Below are positions 22,227 through 31,494 of a stretch of DNA of 57,046 nt, piece by piece (positions within the stretch are counted from its first letter, which is position 1; each line of letters begins with the position of its first letter). The notes under the pieces were generated by a model. It was not told where the DNA came from and ran no database searches. It saw only the letters and a program-made list of their open reading frames with translations. The position numbers were made by a program, and so were the translations under genes. This stretch comes from a virus. The stretch lies in the IMG/VR virus record IMGVR_UViG_3300047359_000830, positions 1-57,046 of that record. One strand, written 5' to 3'.

Positions 22227-23485
22227 TAACATTTTATGGAATAGTTGAAGATAGACAAGACCCTTTAAAGGTAGGAAGAGTTCGTGTAAGAATACACGGT
22301 ATTCATTCCGAAAACAAACAATACATCGCAACTCCTGACCTGCCGTGGGCACAAGTTTTATTACCAACAACAACTGCAGGATTATCTGGAATAGGAACTC
22401 AACATGGACTTATTGAGGGTTCTACAGTTTTTGGATTCTTCAGAGATGGTAAAACTAGACAAGACCCTGTTATAACTCATGTGTCTGCTGGTATTCCTCA
22501 GAAAGGTTATAAAGAAACAACTAAAGATGAATTACTAAACAGAAATATTGAAAAAGGATTCAATGACCCTAGAAGATTAACTGTTGATGAGTATAAAGAT
22601 ACTCCAGACGGACCGAATCCTGAACAAGCACCAAATCGTTCACATGGTTTATCAACTGCAATAGACACTGCACCAAAAACACCAAAAGAACTTTCAATCA
22701 ATTATGATAATACAGGTTCTACTATAACAGAATTAGAGGTGACTGCAGATATGTTGCCTTACTATCCTTTATATACGGAAGAATCAGATTTATCTTCTAT
22801 TGCAAGAGGTGGAGTTTTAGACCATGCAATAAATGGTGGTATGGTTCACCCACAAACACAAAAGATTCTAGGAGATTTTGTGGATGTCCAAGCAAAACCT
22901 GTATATCCTTACAATAAGGTTTTGCAAACCGAGGCCGGCCATGTTTTTGAAATTGATGACACCCCAAAATCAGAAAGAATAAATGTTCATCATAGGTCAG
23001 GAACCTTCCATGAGATTCATGCAGACGGTTCAGAAGTCACAAGAATAGTAAACAATAACTATACTGCAATACTCAAAGATGACAAAGTGTATATTGCTGG
23101 TAACGCAGACTTACAAGTAGGACATGGTAATGTAAATATAACAATCGATACAGGAAATGTAGACCTTAAAGTTTTAAAAGGAGATGTGACTTCTGAGATA
23201 ACAGAAGGCAATCTTAAAGCAGATATTCTTAAAGGAACAACAGATGTATTATCAGAAGGCAAGATAACAATAACAGGTAATAATACAACAGAGATTATAT
23301 CAGATACTACAGTCACAGGAACACTTCATGTCACTGGTGCCCAAACAAATGATTCTACAATTGACGCAGTTGGTGATGTATCAACAGATGCTGGAAATGG
23401 AATAACACTTGCAACCCACAAACATGAAACAACTATCAAAGGTGGTTCAAGTGCAGGTAAATATACTTCAGTAAAAGGTAAATAG
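22223..23485 (+). CDS. 5: gp5-like hub spike: OB fold plus beta-helix, no lysozyme domain
   Basis: 420 aa. Residues 1-100 form the gp5 N-terminal OB fold (FYGIVEDRQDPLKVGRVRVR, GSTVFGFFRDGKTRQDPVI). Residues about 230-370 carry short repeats (HGNVNITIDTGNVDLKVLKG, EGNLKADILKGTTDVLSEGK) typical of the triple-stranded spike helix. The T4 lysozyme domain between them is missing, replaced by about 120 unrelated residues, so wall cleavage at entry must come from another protein. Ends in ATHKHETTIKGG. Confidence 0.87.
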   Translation: MITFYGIVEDRQDPLKVGRVRVRIHGIHSENKQYIATPDLPWAQVLLPTTTAGLSGIGTQHGLIEGSTVFGFFRDGKTRQDPVITHVSAGIPQKGYKETTKDELLNRNIEKGFNDPRRLTVDEYKDTPDGPNPEQAPNRSHGLSTAIDTAPKTPKELSINYDNTGSTITELEVTADMLPYYPLYTEESDLSSIARGGVLDHAINGGMVHPQTQKILGDFVDVQAKPVYPYNKVLQTEAGHVFEIDDTPKSERINVHHRSGTFHEIHADGSEVTRIVNNNYTAILKDDKVYIAGNADLQVGHGNVNITIDTGNVDLKVLKGDVTSEITEGNLKADILKGTTDVLSEGKITITGNNTTEIISDTTVTGTLHVTGAQTNDSTIDAVGDVSTDAGNGITLATHKHETTIKGGSSAGKYTSVKGK

Positions 23486-23489
23486 GGAG

Positions 23490-23497
23490 TATAAATA
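23490..23497 (+). promoter_or_regulatory. Late promoter TATAAATA, 5 nt before gp25
   Basis: Perfect TATAAATA, then GATAT, then ATG 23503. Predicted +1 coincides with the start codon. A GGGAG at 23484-23488 is 14 nt from the ATG, too far for normal use. Confidence 0.7.
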
Positions 23498-23502
23498 GAT
23501 AT

Positions 23503-23919
23503 ATGGCAGATTTAAAATCACAAGGAAAGAATGTAGCAGCGAAGGAAGTTTATGCAGATTTAGACATGAACTTTACTGCACACCCTATAACAGGTGATTT
23601 AACAATTAAGAAAGACTCAGATGCAATCAAACAGTCAATTAAGAATATCATGTTGACGAATTACTATGAAAGACCATTCAAACCTGCTCTTGCTGGTGGA
23701 ATGAGAGACTTGTTGTTTGCACTTAACACTGAAAGAAGAGTCAAAACTGCACAAATGAAAATTAAAGAAGTTATTGAGGATTTTGAACCAAGAGTTTCAA
23801 ATGTAATACCTCAATTCACAATAAAAAGAAATAATGATTTGCACATCACAATAAATTATACAATTTTGAATGGTATGCCGAATCAAGAAGTCAACATGAC
23901 ACTTAAAAGGGCAAGATAA
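23503..23919 (+). CDS. 25: gp25 baseplate wedge (gp25/GPW family)
   Basis: 138 aa (T4 gp25 is 132). KEVYADLDMNFTAHPITGDL, the SIKNIMLTNYYERPFKPALA helix-turn block and GGMRDLLFALNTE are the defining features of the family. It forms the conserved core bundle with gp6 and gp53 in myovirus wedges. The stop overlaps the gp6 start by 1 nt. Confidence 0.95.
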   Translation: MADLKSQGKNVAAKEVYADLDMNFTAHPITGDLTIKKDSDAIKQSIKNIMLTNYYERPFKPALAGGMRDLLFALNTERRVKTAQMKIKEVIEDFEPRVSNVIPQFTIKRNNDLHITINYTILNGMPNQEVNMTLKRAR

Positions 23920-25790
23920 TGGCAACAAAGAGTTCACAAATAAACATTACAGAATTAGATTTCGATGCAATCTCAGATAACCTAAAAGCATATCTTAAAG
24001 GACAAGAGAAGTTAAAAGATTATAACTTCGAAGGTTCAACAATGTCAACATTGATTGACCTACTTGCATACTCATCACACATTGGTGCAGTCAATACTAA
24101 TATTGCAGCGTCAGAACTCTTTTTAGATTCTGCCCAAATTAGAAAGAATGTAGTATCTCGTGCCAAGGATTTAGGTTTTACACCTGCATCTGAAAAGGTA
24201 TCATCTGCTCTCTTAGATATTGCACTTAACAATGTTGTGAATGCAGACGGAACTTTCCCTACACTTTCAGATATGACTATTCCTAGAGGACATGTTTTTC
24301 AAACAGTTTTTGATGGTGTATCATATGACTTTGTGACTACAGATACAAATAAACCAACTCAAAATGGTACTACCTTCAACTATTCAGGTGTTGAGATATC
24401 ACAAGGTACATACATGGTTGATTCTTTTGTCTATGACAGACAAATTAAGAATGCAAAGTTTGTTTTATCCAATGAGAGAGTTGATAGAAGTAAATTATCA
24501 TTAGTAGTCAACTCTGCAGGTGTTTCAGAGACCTTTGCTTTATCTACAGACATTTCAACCATATCAACAACATCTAAAGTCTACTATACACAAGAAAATG
24601 AAGAAGGATATTTAGAAATCTATTTTGGTGATGGTGTATTAGGAACAGAATTGTTAGATGGTGATATAATCACGGTGACTTATATTGTAGTTGATGCAGA
24701 CCACGCCGATGGTGCAAAAAACTTTACTCAAATCACTGCAATAAATGGTTATTCAGATTCCGTTATTACTACAACAACACCAGCGACTGGTGGTGCAGAG
24801 AAAGAATCAATCGAATCAATCAAGTTTAAAGCAAATAAATTCTTTACATCTCAAAACAGACTAGTCACATTGAATGACTACAAAGCAAAAGTATCAGAGT
24901 ATTATCCGAATGCAGACGCAGTTGCAGTATGGGGTGGTGAAGATAATAATCCACCAGAATACGGAAAAGTATTTCTTGCAATCAAACCTAAGAACTCAGA
25001 CTACTTAACAGAAGTAGAGAAGTCAGAAGTTATTAGAAAACTAAATGCATTGAATATGGTGACTGTAAGACCTGAGATTGTAAATCCAGAGATTATTAAG
25101 ATTCTTATCTCATCAATATTTAAATACAACAATAATTTTACAACACTTTCGAAAGGTGAGTTAGAACAGTTAGTTAATACAACAATAAATAATTACGATA
25201 ACGAAAATCTTGCTAACTTCGATAGTATATTCAGACATTCAAATTTAGTCAGAGATATCGATGCTACAGACACATCGATTTTATCTAATATAACAAACAT
25301 AAGATTGAAGAAAGCAACATCTATGACCATAAACAAAAAGATTGGTTACACAAATGACTTTGGTAATCCTTTCTATCACCCAAATCAAGAATACAATAAA
25401 GCTTTGGGTGGAATTTTAAGTTCTACAGGATTTACGGTCACAGGTGATTCTGTAAACACACAATATTTTGATGACGATGGTAGTGGTAATCTAAGAAGAT
25501 ACTACCTATCTGGTTCAACAAGAATCTATAGTGATACTACTGCAGGAACAGTAGATTACACTACAGGCAAAATTACAATCAATGCATTGATGGTTACCTC
25601 AACAGTAAACACTAATACAACGATTGATTTCACAATTATTCCTGACAGCTACGATGTAGTGGCAACAAGAGGTTCTCTAGTAGACATCTCTTCTGCCGAT
25701 GTCACGATTAAGGGTGAAATAGACACCATCGCAAGTGGTGAGAGTAGTGCTGGGGTTGGTTTTAAATCAACATCTAGTTCTGCATATTAA
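23919..25790 (+). CDS. 6: gp6 baseplate wedge
   Basis: 623 aa (T4 gp6 is 660). FEGSTMSTLIDLLAYSSHIG (about 39-58), ELFLDSAQIRKNVVSRAKDL and the ring-forming second half with RLVTLNDYKAKVSEYYPNAD match gp6/baseplate J-like proteins. The C-terminal 130 residues (PFYHPNQEYNKALGGILSST ...) are the gp6 extension. In T4, gp6 dimers close the inner baseplate ring with gp25 and gp53. Confidence 0.93.
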   Translation: MATKSSQINITELDFDAISDNLKAYLKGQEKLKDYNFEGSTMSTLIDLLAYSSHIGAVNTNIAASELFLDSAQIRKNVVSRAKDLGFTPASEKVSSALLDIALNNVVNADGTFPTLSDMTIPRGHVFQTVFDGVSYDFVTTDTNKPTQNGTTFNYSGVEISQGTYMVDSFVYDRQIKNAKFVLSNERVDRSKLSLVVNSAGVSETFALSTDISTISTTSKVYYTQENEEGYLEIYFGDGVLGTELLDGDIITVTYIVVDADHADGAKNFTQITAINGYSDSVITTTTPATGGAEKESIESIKFKANKFFTSQNRLVTLNDYKAKVSEYYPNADAVAVWGGEDNNPPEYGKVFLAIKPKNSDYLTEVEKSEVIRKLNALNMVTVRPEIVNPEIIKILISSIFKYNNNFTTLSKGELEQLVNTTINNYDNENLANFDSIFRHSNLVRDIDATDTSILSNITNIRLKKATSMTINKKIGYTNDFGNPFYHPNQEYNKALGGILSSTGFTVTGDSVNTQYFDDDGSGNLRRYYLSGSTRIYSDTTAGTVDYTTGKITINALMVTSTVNTNTTIDFTIIPDSYDVVATRGSLVDISSADVTIKGEIDTIASGESSAGVGFKSTSSSAY

Positions 25791-25800
25791 GGTATTCATT

Positions 25801-25857
25801 ATGAATAAAGTGGTCGCGAGTCCCGCGAGTAGTTTCCCATTAATTTGGATTATATAA
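25801..25857 (+). CDS. Possible tiny protein (18 aa) between gp6 and the next gene
   Basis: ATG 25801 to TAA 25855-25857, with AAGG 25790-25793 at 7 nt. The peptide begins MNKVVASPASS and ends with hydrophobic FPLIWII. The DNA is unusually GC-rich here, and TCGCG-AGTCC-CGCGA forms a 5-bp hairpin (25814-25828), so the segment may be an RNA element rather than a gene. Confidence 0.35.
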   Translation: MNKVVASPASSFPLIWII

Positions 25858-25872
25858 AAAAGGAGAAATAAA

Positions 25873-26349
25873 ATGGCAGATAAAAAAATATCAGCATTAT
25901 CAGCAGTATCAGATTCAGCAATTGGTGCTGATGATTTACTACACATCGTTGAAAACCCAGGTGGAACACCTGTCAACAAAAAAATGACTATTGGTCAATT
26001 GTTTGAAAATATTCCTACTCATTTAGCAGTAGATGATATTGTCACACATACGGCAACTAGTTCAACTTTGCAAAATCAGTTCACTAATATCATAAACGGT
26101 AGTGGATTCAGTTCAAAAGTCGTTTTCGATTTAGGTTCTGGTACACAAACTGGACAATTGATGTTAATCGCGTGTTCTGGAATGGGTAGTGGTGGTTCAG
26201 CCGCTATTACTGTTGCAGCGTATGGTGGTTCACCTACAAATGACACAACAGAACAAATCACACTTGATGCAAAGGGTGAAGGTTGTATCTGTATGTGGAA
26301 TGGTGCCGCATGGTTTGTTGTTGCAAACAATGGTTGTACATTAACATAA
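25873..26349 (+). CDS. Small virion/fibre-associated protein
   Basis: 158 aa with a strong AAAAAAGGAG site. KKISALSAVSDSAIGADDLL and HIVENPGGTPVNKKMTIGQL are the typical phage-fibre N-terminal element (ISALxxxxxxxxxDxLxIVD...). The C-terminal half is a Gly/Ala-rich beta domain ending WNGAAWFVVANNGCTLT, a motif common in tail-fibre tips. Its location between gp6 and gp7 suggests a baseplate-attached decoration or short fibre; no T4 counterpart. Confidence 0.65.
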   Translation: MADKKISALSAVSDSAIGADDLLHIVENPGGTPVNKKMTIGQLFENIPTHLAVDDIVTHTATSSTLQNQFTNIINGSGFSSKVVFDLGSGTQTGQLMLIACSGMGSGGSAAITVAAYGGSPTNDTTEQITLDAKGEGCICMWNGAAWFVVANNGCTLT

Positions 26350-26360
26350 GAGTAAACTAA

Positions 26361-29300
26361 ATGTCTCACGAATCATTATCATCGGATAAAATAACACAAA
26401 GACTGCATACAATCTTACCAGAACATGTAAGAGAAGATGCACCTGCCTTTTCGGCGTTTTTATCTGCATATTTTGAATTCTTAGAGAAAGAGTGTTTAAC
26501 TCTTAAATCACAAAGCGATTTAGACGGTATTGCTTTAGAAGACGGTCAAGGTTCTCTACTTGTAGAGATTGCGACCGTCTCACCGTCTCCTGATGAAAAC
26601 ACATCAAAGATTATTAATGAATCGAATGCAACTAATCCGAATAAAAATGCTGACCCTTTAGAAGTTGGTGAATACATTTACGGAAAAGAAAACGGTTCTA
26701 TTGCAAGAATAGATGTCATCAATGGCAACAAACTTTACATTTCTACAGTATCAGGAAATGGTTTCTCAAAAGATGAAACTGTTGAAGGTAGAAATAGTTT
26801 GCAAACTGCAATTGTTGAAAAATATACAGAAAACTCTATACTTGCAAACAATCGATTATTAGATTACTCTGATATCGACCATACAACAGAAGAATTTCTT
26901 TCTTACTTCCAGAAAGACTTCTTACCTTCTATTGACTTATCAAAGTTAAAAAATAAAAGGTTAACAATTAAAAACATTTCTGATTTGTATCAGAAGAAAG
27001 GAAGTGAAGAGTCAATTAAATTCTTAATGAGACTCTTATATGCTCAGGATGCTGAAGTTAGATATCCTGATAAAGAGACAATTTACATATCTGAATCTGA
27101 TTACAGTGAAGAAAGAAGATTGGTTCTTAAAATGCCTAGTGAAAAGGTGCCTGCAGAAACAGATAAGATAACTTATTTTGATGTAGACGGAAAAACTATA
27201 CTTGCAGAAGCAAATATAGAAAGAATCAATACACTTGCTCCAGATGTATATTCTTGTAGTATAACCAGAAATCACTATGGAACTTTTATAGAGAATACTA
27301 GTGTTCAAGTTTTAGATAGAGATGGTATTACATCGTACATAGGAACTATAGCAGGTGTTAATACTGCAATCAATACAGATAGTGGTTCATCCACTTACAT
27401 AGAACATAATGATAATGGTATCATCTTAGCAGAAGACGGTTCAGGTATTCTTATGGAGAAATCTACAATAGGTTCTCTGTATACAATGAATGACACCGTA
27501 ATTTTTACTGCAAGTAAAGATGATGCAGGAGTCGTAGATTCTTCTGCTAGAGTCGATGGTTTATCAGACGGTGGAGTCAAAGAGATTATCATCGAACATG
27601 GTGGTATCAACTATGAGGCAGGAGACTTAGTCATATTTGATGAAACCAATTCAGGTGGTAATGGTGCCGAAGGAGTTATCGGTGCAACTGGTGATGAAAT
27701 CATATTAGAGAATGCCACACTTTGGGGTCAATTTGAATTTATTGCAGATGCTGGACAAGCAGTATGTGGTGGACCTGGAGTTAAAGATATAAACGGAAGA
27801 TATGTATTCTTCAATGACCATACAGTAAAGGTTTTCAAAAATGGATTATTACAAGTAGACCCAGGTGATGGTTCTCTCTACATTGCAACAAATGATAGAG
27901 TCGTATTTGCAAGTCCTTTATCCCTTAATGATAGGATTGAAATCCATACTGAAAGTAATAAATTATTGCATGAGACAGGCAAACCAATAACATATGATGC
28001 ATACGATGACAGTGGAACTATTGTAAAAGATGACGGAAGAATTAGAGAAGTTGAGATTAAAAATGGTGGTGTAGGATATACTTCTGTACCAGTAATTTTC
28101 CCAGGTGGTTATTTATATTTTGATTCTGTAAGTGACTTCTTAGTTGATGAAGTAATAACAGGTACAGTATCAGGTGCAACTGCAACAGTTGTCAGATTAG
28201 ACATACCAAACAAAAGAATTGTTGTAAAAAGAACTCATACAGATGTGGGTGAATTCCAAGATAATGAACAGATAGTAGGTCAACTTTCAGGTGTTGAAAG
28301 AGTAAATAGAAAACAGGTAGTTGCATCAGGAACAGGTGCTAAACTTCTTGCATATTCAGATGATATTGGTGGTGCAGAATCAATTAACATTATAGGTCAA
28401 GGTTATAACTTTGACTCAGATGGTGTCGTTTCATCATCATCACATTATCCTATGATGATTTCTACTCCAACTGGAACACTTAATCGTGATTTGGTCCTTA
28501 CAGGTGCAACTTCAGGAACAACTGCAGAAGTTGTTAGTTATAATACAGCAAGACAAATATTAACATATACTAATTTATCAGGTGAATTCTTAGAAGGTGA
28601 AGTAGTCAAATACAATACAGTTGATAAGTTTACAGTATTTAAATCAGACCCAATTTCAGGAAGAGGTAAATTTGCTGGAGAAGGAACAGTAAACGAAGCA
28701 TTATTGGGTGATAAAGGAACATTAGATGCAGATGCATCGAACATACAAGATGGTGTATACTATCAAACACATTCATATGTAGTTAAGGTTGGTGAATCAA
28801 TCAACAGTTGGAGAAGTGTACTAAAAGATTTACTTCACCCAGCAGGACATATTTTCTTCGGTGAAGTTGCAATTAATTCATCTATTAATACAGTTGCAGA
28901 CGAACAGTTTAGATTTAGACCAACACTTATAATGAACTTAGATGTTGGTATTGCAGTTCCAAATGCGTTTTCGAATTCTACAAGAGTTGTAAATCTTTGG
29001 ACTACAGATAGTGAAGTCACAGCTTCTGGTGCTATGTTGCAATTAATGGAAGCAGGTATTCCAGGAATTAATATTGGTACTTATGGTATCTTAAATACAA
29101 CAGACACCACAAACCCAGCAGGACAAGATTTAGGTGCCCATTCAGAATTCTATGATACTTCACATAGGGCAAGACATATAAACATAACCTTTATTGATTC
29201 TTTTGCTAATAAGATAACAAATCATGCAAAGGGTTCACATGACGGAATACCAACTGCATTATCATTAGATTCTTCGGACCACGATTACTTAGTAAGAAGT

Positions 29301-29939
29301 CCAGAGAGAAGACCTGCAGACCAAGGTAAAATCTTCCAACTTGGTTCACTAGTTGATGAACAACTAATACTTGAAGATGGTGGACTTATTGAATTAGAAG
29401 AAGAAGTTTGTGTAGTAAGAATGGAACCTGATAAAGATGCACGAGTCAAAGGTGACTTTGGTGATGTCTTCACAATGGAAGACGGAAGTATATTCAGACT
29501 AGAAAGTGCAACTACAGATGAACCTGTTCATTACTTTACGACTGAAAGGTCTATAGAGTTGGCAGGAAAATATCTTCGAACAGAAGAGAATGAAAGAATC
29601 TGTATGGAAGATGGAGACACACTAATTGATGAAGAGAACTCAGAAAATGGCATAGTCAGTTTCGTTCCTTTAGGGTCTCGATTTAACACTATAAATACAA
29701 TTAGTGAACAGAACACTTACAGAATTACTTATCATATGAAAGATGAAACGAATAATGATGACATCTTAATGGAAGATAATTCAGGAAGTGTATTGATGGA
29801 AGAATCAATAAAAGAAGGTTTGAGAATATCAGATTTAGAACATTACTATCCTAAGTTCTATGTATCAGAATATGATAATCATAAAAATTTACGAACTAAT
29901 TTAACATTTAATGCATATGTCAAGTCGGCAACTGCATAA
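26361..29939 (+). CDS. 7: gp7-like baseplate wedge protein
   Basis: 1192 aa (T4 gp7 is 1032). It starts with ITQRLHTILPEHVREDAPAF and FLSAYFEFLEKE, a conserved start of gp7-type proteins of marine T4-like phages, and lies between gp6 and gp8 as in T4. Residues about 200-235 hold the ISDLYQKKGSEESIKFLMRL helix. The remainder is beta-rich with inserted modules. Short EDGSG/LMEE motifs recur (for example GIILAEDGSGILMEKS, DDILMEDNSGSVLMEE). In T4, gp7 is the long pin-to-core wedge protein. Confidence 0.82.
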   Translation: MSHESLSSDKITQRLHTILPEHVREDAPAFSAFLSAYFEFLEKECLTLKSQSDLDGIALEDGQGSLLVEIATVSPSPDENTSKIINESNATNPNKNADPLEVGEYIYGKENGSIARIDVINGNKLYISTVSGNGFSKDETVEGRNSLQTAIVEKYTENSILANNRLLDYSDIDHTTEEFLSYFQKDFLPSIDLSKLKNKRLTIKNISDLYQKKGSEESIKFLMRLLYAQDAEVRYPDKETIYISESDYSEERRLVLKMPSEKVPAETDKITYFDVDGKTILAEANIERINTLAPDVYSCSITRNHYGTFIENTSVQVLDRDGITSYIGTIAGVNTAINTDSGSSTYIEHNDNGIILAEDGSGILMEKSTIGSLYTMNDTVIFTASKDDAGVVDSSARVDGLSDGGVKEIIIEHGGINYEAGDLVIFDETNSGGNGAEGVIGATGDEIILENATLWGQFEFIADAGQAVCGGPGVKDINGRYVFFNDHTVKVFKNGLLQVDPGDGSLYIATNDRVVFASPLSLNDRIEIHTESNKLLHETGKPITYDAYDDSGTIVKDDGRIREVEIKNGGVGYTSVPVIFPGGYLYFDSVSDFLVDEVITGTVSGATATVVRLDIPNKRIVVKRTHTDVGEFQDNEQIVGQLSGVERVNRKQVVASGTGAKLLAYSDDIGGAESINIIGQGYNFDSDGVVSSSSHYPMMISTPTGTLNRDLVLTGATSGTTAEVVSYNTARQILTYTNLSGEFLEGEVVKYNTVDKFTVFKSDPISGRGKFAGEGTVNEALLGDKGTLDADASNIQDGVYYQTHSYVVKVGESINSWRSVLKDLLHPAGHIFFGEVAINSSINTVADEQFRFRPTLIMNLDVGIAVPNAFSNSTRVVNLWTTDSEVTASGAMLQLMEAGIPGINIGTYGILNTTDTTNPAGQDLGAHSEFYDTSHRARHINITFIDSFANKITNHAKGSHDGIPTALSLDSSDHDYLVRSPERRPADQGKIFQLGSLVDEQLILEDGGLIELEEEVCVVRMEPDKDARVKGDFGDVFTMEDGSIFRLESATTDEPVHYFTTERSIELAGKYLRTEENERICMEDGDTLIDEENSENGIVSFVPLGSRFNTINTISEQNTYRITYHMKDETNNDDILMEDNSGSVLMEESIKEGLRISDLEHYYPKFYVSEYDNHKNLRTNLTFNAYVKSATA

Positions 29940-29942
29940 ATA
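29935..29942 (+). promoter_or_regulatory. Late promoter variant CATAAATA before gp8
   Basis: CATAAATA overlaps the gp7 stop and lies 40 nt upstream of the gp8 ATG, with a GAGGAG site in between, so this transcript would have a normal leader. Confidence 0.45.
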
Positions 29943-29982
29943 GTATTACAGAAAAAATAAATAATCTGAGGAGATTAAGAAA

Positions 29983-31449
29983 ATGGCAGCAATTATTACA
30001 GAAAAGTTTCGTGTTCATAATGCGAGACAATTTAAAGAAGACTTTGGTGAATCCGCTTCATCAACATATGTTTTTATAGGTCGTTCATTCGATTGGCCAG
30101 ACGAAAACAATCCACCTGCACCTGCAAACGGAGTCGGTGAAGAAATACAAGCATGGGAAGACATGTTGGCACTTAAAAAAGTTGACCCAGCAGATGTATC
30201 TCATGGTATAACAAGATATAACTGGACATCAGGAACAACTTATGATGAGTATTCACATGATTACAGTGCAACAAAAACAACACCTGCAACAGCTAAAAAT
30301 AATTTGTATGAAGCAAGATTCTATGTGTTGACAGATGAGTATCATGTTTACAAATGTATCAGAACAGGAAGAGATGAAAATGGTGTAGTTGTAGGTTCAA
30401 TTAACAAACCTACAGGAACAGATGTATCAGTTCTATTTGAAGGAACAGCTGCAGATGAAGGTGGAACAAATGGAATGCCTTATCTTTGGAAATACATGTA
30501 CACTATTTCTGCATCAGACACAATTAAGTTTGTGACTAACGACTTTATACCAGTTAAAACATTAGGTGCTCAAGCATCAGTTTTTGGAACTCATACAAAT
30601 GGTGGTCTGAACTCCTCAGCAGACAACGATAGTTCCTCACAATATCAAGTTGAAACAAATGCTGTTGATGGTTCAGTCTTACATATTAAAGTAGACAATC
30701 CAGGTTCTGGTTATACTAACGGAACATATACAGATGTTGCCATCGATGGAGATGGTTCATCTGGTAAATGTACTGTTAAAGTAGTTTCAGGTGGTTTAAG
30801 AGAAATCGATGTGACTGTAAGAGGTGTAGGATATAAGAAAGCATCTATTGATGTTGCAAACATCACAGGTATTGGTGGTGGTTCAGGTGGAGTTGCAACT
30901 CCAGTAATATCACCTCCTTTCGGACATGGTGCTGACCCTGTAGAAGAATTGGGTGGAAACTTCATCATTGTGAATTCAAGATTAGAATTTGCAGAAGGTC
31001 TAGGTGACTTCCCAACAGATAACGACTTCAGAAGAATTGGTCTATGTCAAGACCCATTCGCATTCGGAACAACAAACAGGTCTACTGCAACAAGCATGAA
31101 AGCATATAGCACTATGACTCTTTCATCAATTGGTTCACTTACAGTAGACGACACAGTTTTCAATGCATCAGCAGACGGTGCAGGTGTCGGAGCAGCGAAA
31201 GTTGTTTCAATTACTGGAACTAATGTTTCATACTTACCAATAGCAAATAACGAAGGTGGTTATGTAAACTTTGTAGATGCTGATGAAATTTTCAAGATTG
31301 GGGTCGGTTCAATAGGAACTATCAATGGTACTCCAGCAAATCCAGAAGTTGCAAAACATACTGGTAGAATGATGTATATTGAGAATAGAGGTGCGGTTAC
31401 TCGTGCAAGTGACCAAATTGAAGATATCAAACTGATTATCGAAATGTAA
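29983..31449 (+). CDS. 8: gp8-like baseplate wedge protein
   Basis: 488 aa (T4 gp8 is 334). KFRVHNARQFKEDFGESASS and TYVFIGRSFDWPDENNPPAP (about 28-47) are characteristic, followed by ARFYVLTDEYHVYKCI and GMPYLWKYMYTISASDTIKF, the gp8 core. Extra Gly/Ser-rich beta inserts (LHIKVDNPGSGYTNGTYTDV) account for the length. In T4, gp8 dimers bind gp7 and gp10 in the outer wedge. GAGGAG before the ATG. Confidence 0.87.
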   Translation: MAAIITEKFRVHNARQFKEDFGESASSTYVFIGRSFDWPDENNPPAPANGVGEEIQAWEDMLALKKVDPADVSHGITRYNWTSGTTYDEYSHDYSATKTTPATAKNNLYEARFYVLTDEYHVYKCIRTGRDENGVVVGSINKPTGTDVSVLFEGTAADEGGTNGMPYLWKYMYTISASDTIKFVTNDFIPVKTLGAQASVFGTHTNGGLNSSADNDSSSQYQVETNAVDGSVLHIKVDNPGSGYTNGTYTDVAIDGDGSSGKCTVKVVSGGLREIDVTVRGVGYKKASIDVANITGIGGGSGGVATPVISPPFGHGADPVEELGGNFIIVNSRLEFAEGLGDFPTDNDFRRIGLCQDPFAFGTTNRSTATSMKAYSTMTLSSIGSLTVDDTVFNASADGAGVGAAKVVSITGTNVSYLPIANNEGGYVNFVDADEIFKIGVGSIGTINGTPANPEVAKHTGRMMYIENRGAVTRASDQIEDIKLIIEM

Positions 31450-31452
31450 TTT

Positions 31453-31477
31453 ATGGGAGTTAAAGAACTCCCATTTT
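31453..31477 (+). terminator. Intrinsic terminator between gp8 and the giant baseplate gene
   Basis: ATGGGAGTT (31453-31461), loop AAAG, AACTCCCAT (31466-31474) then TTTT: a perfect 9-bp stem with a short T run, 4 nt after the gp8 stop. The short T run suggests partial termination. Confidence 0.65.
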
Positions 31478-31494
31478 AAAATTTAGGACAAACA

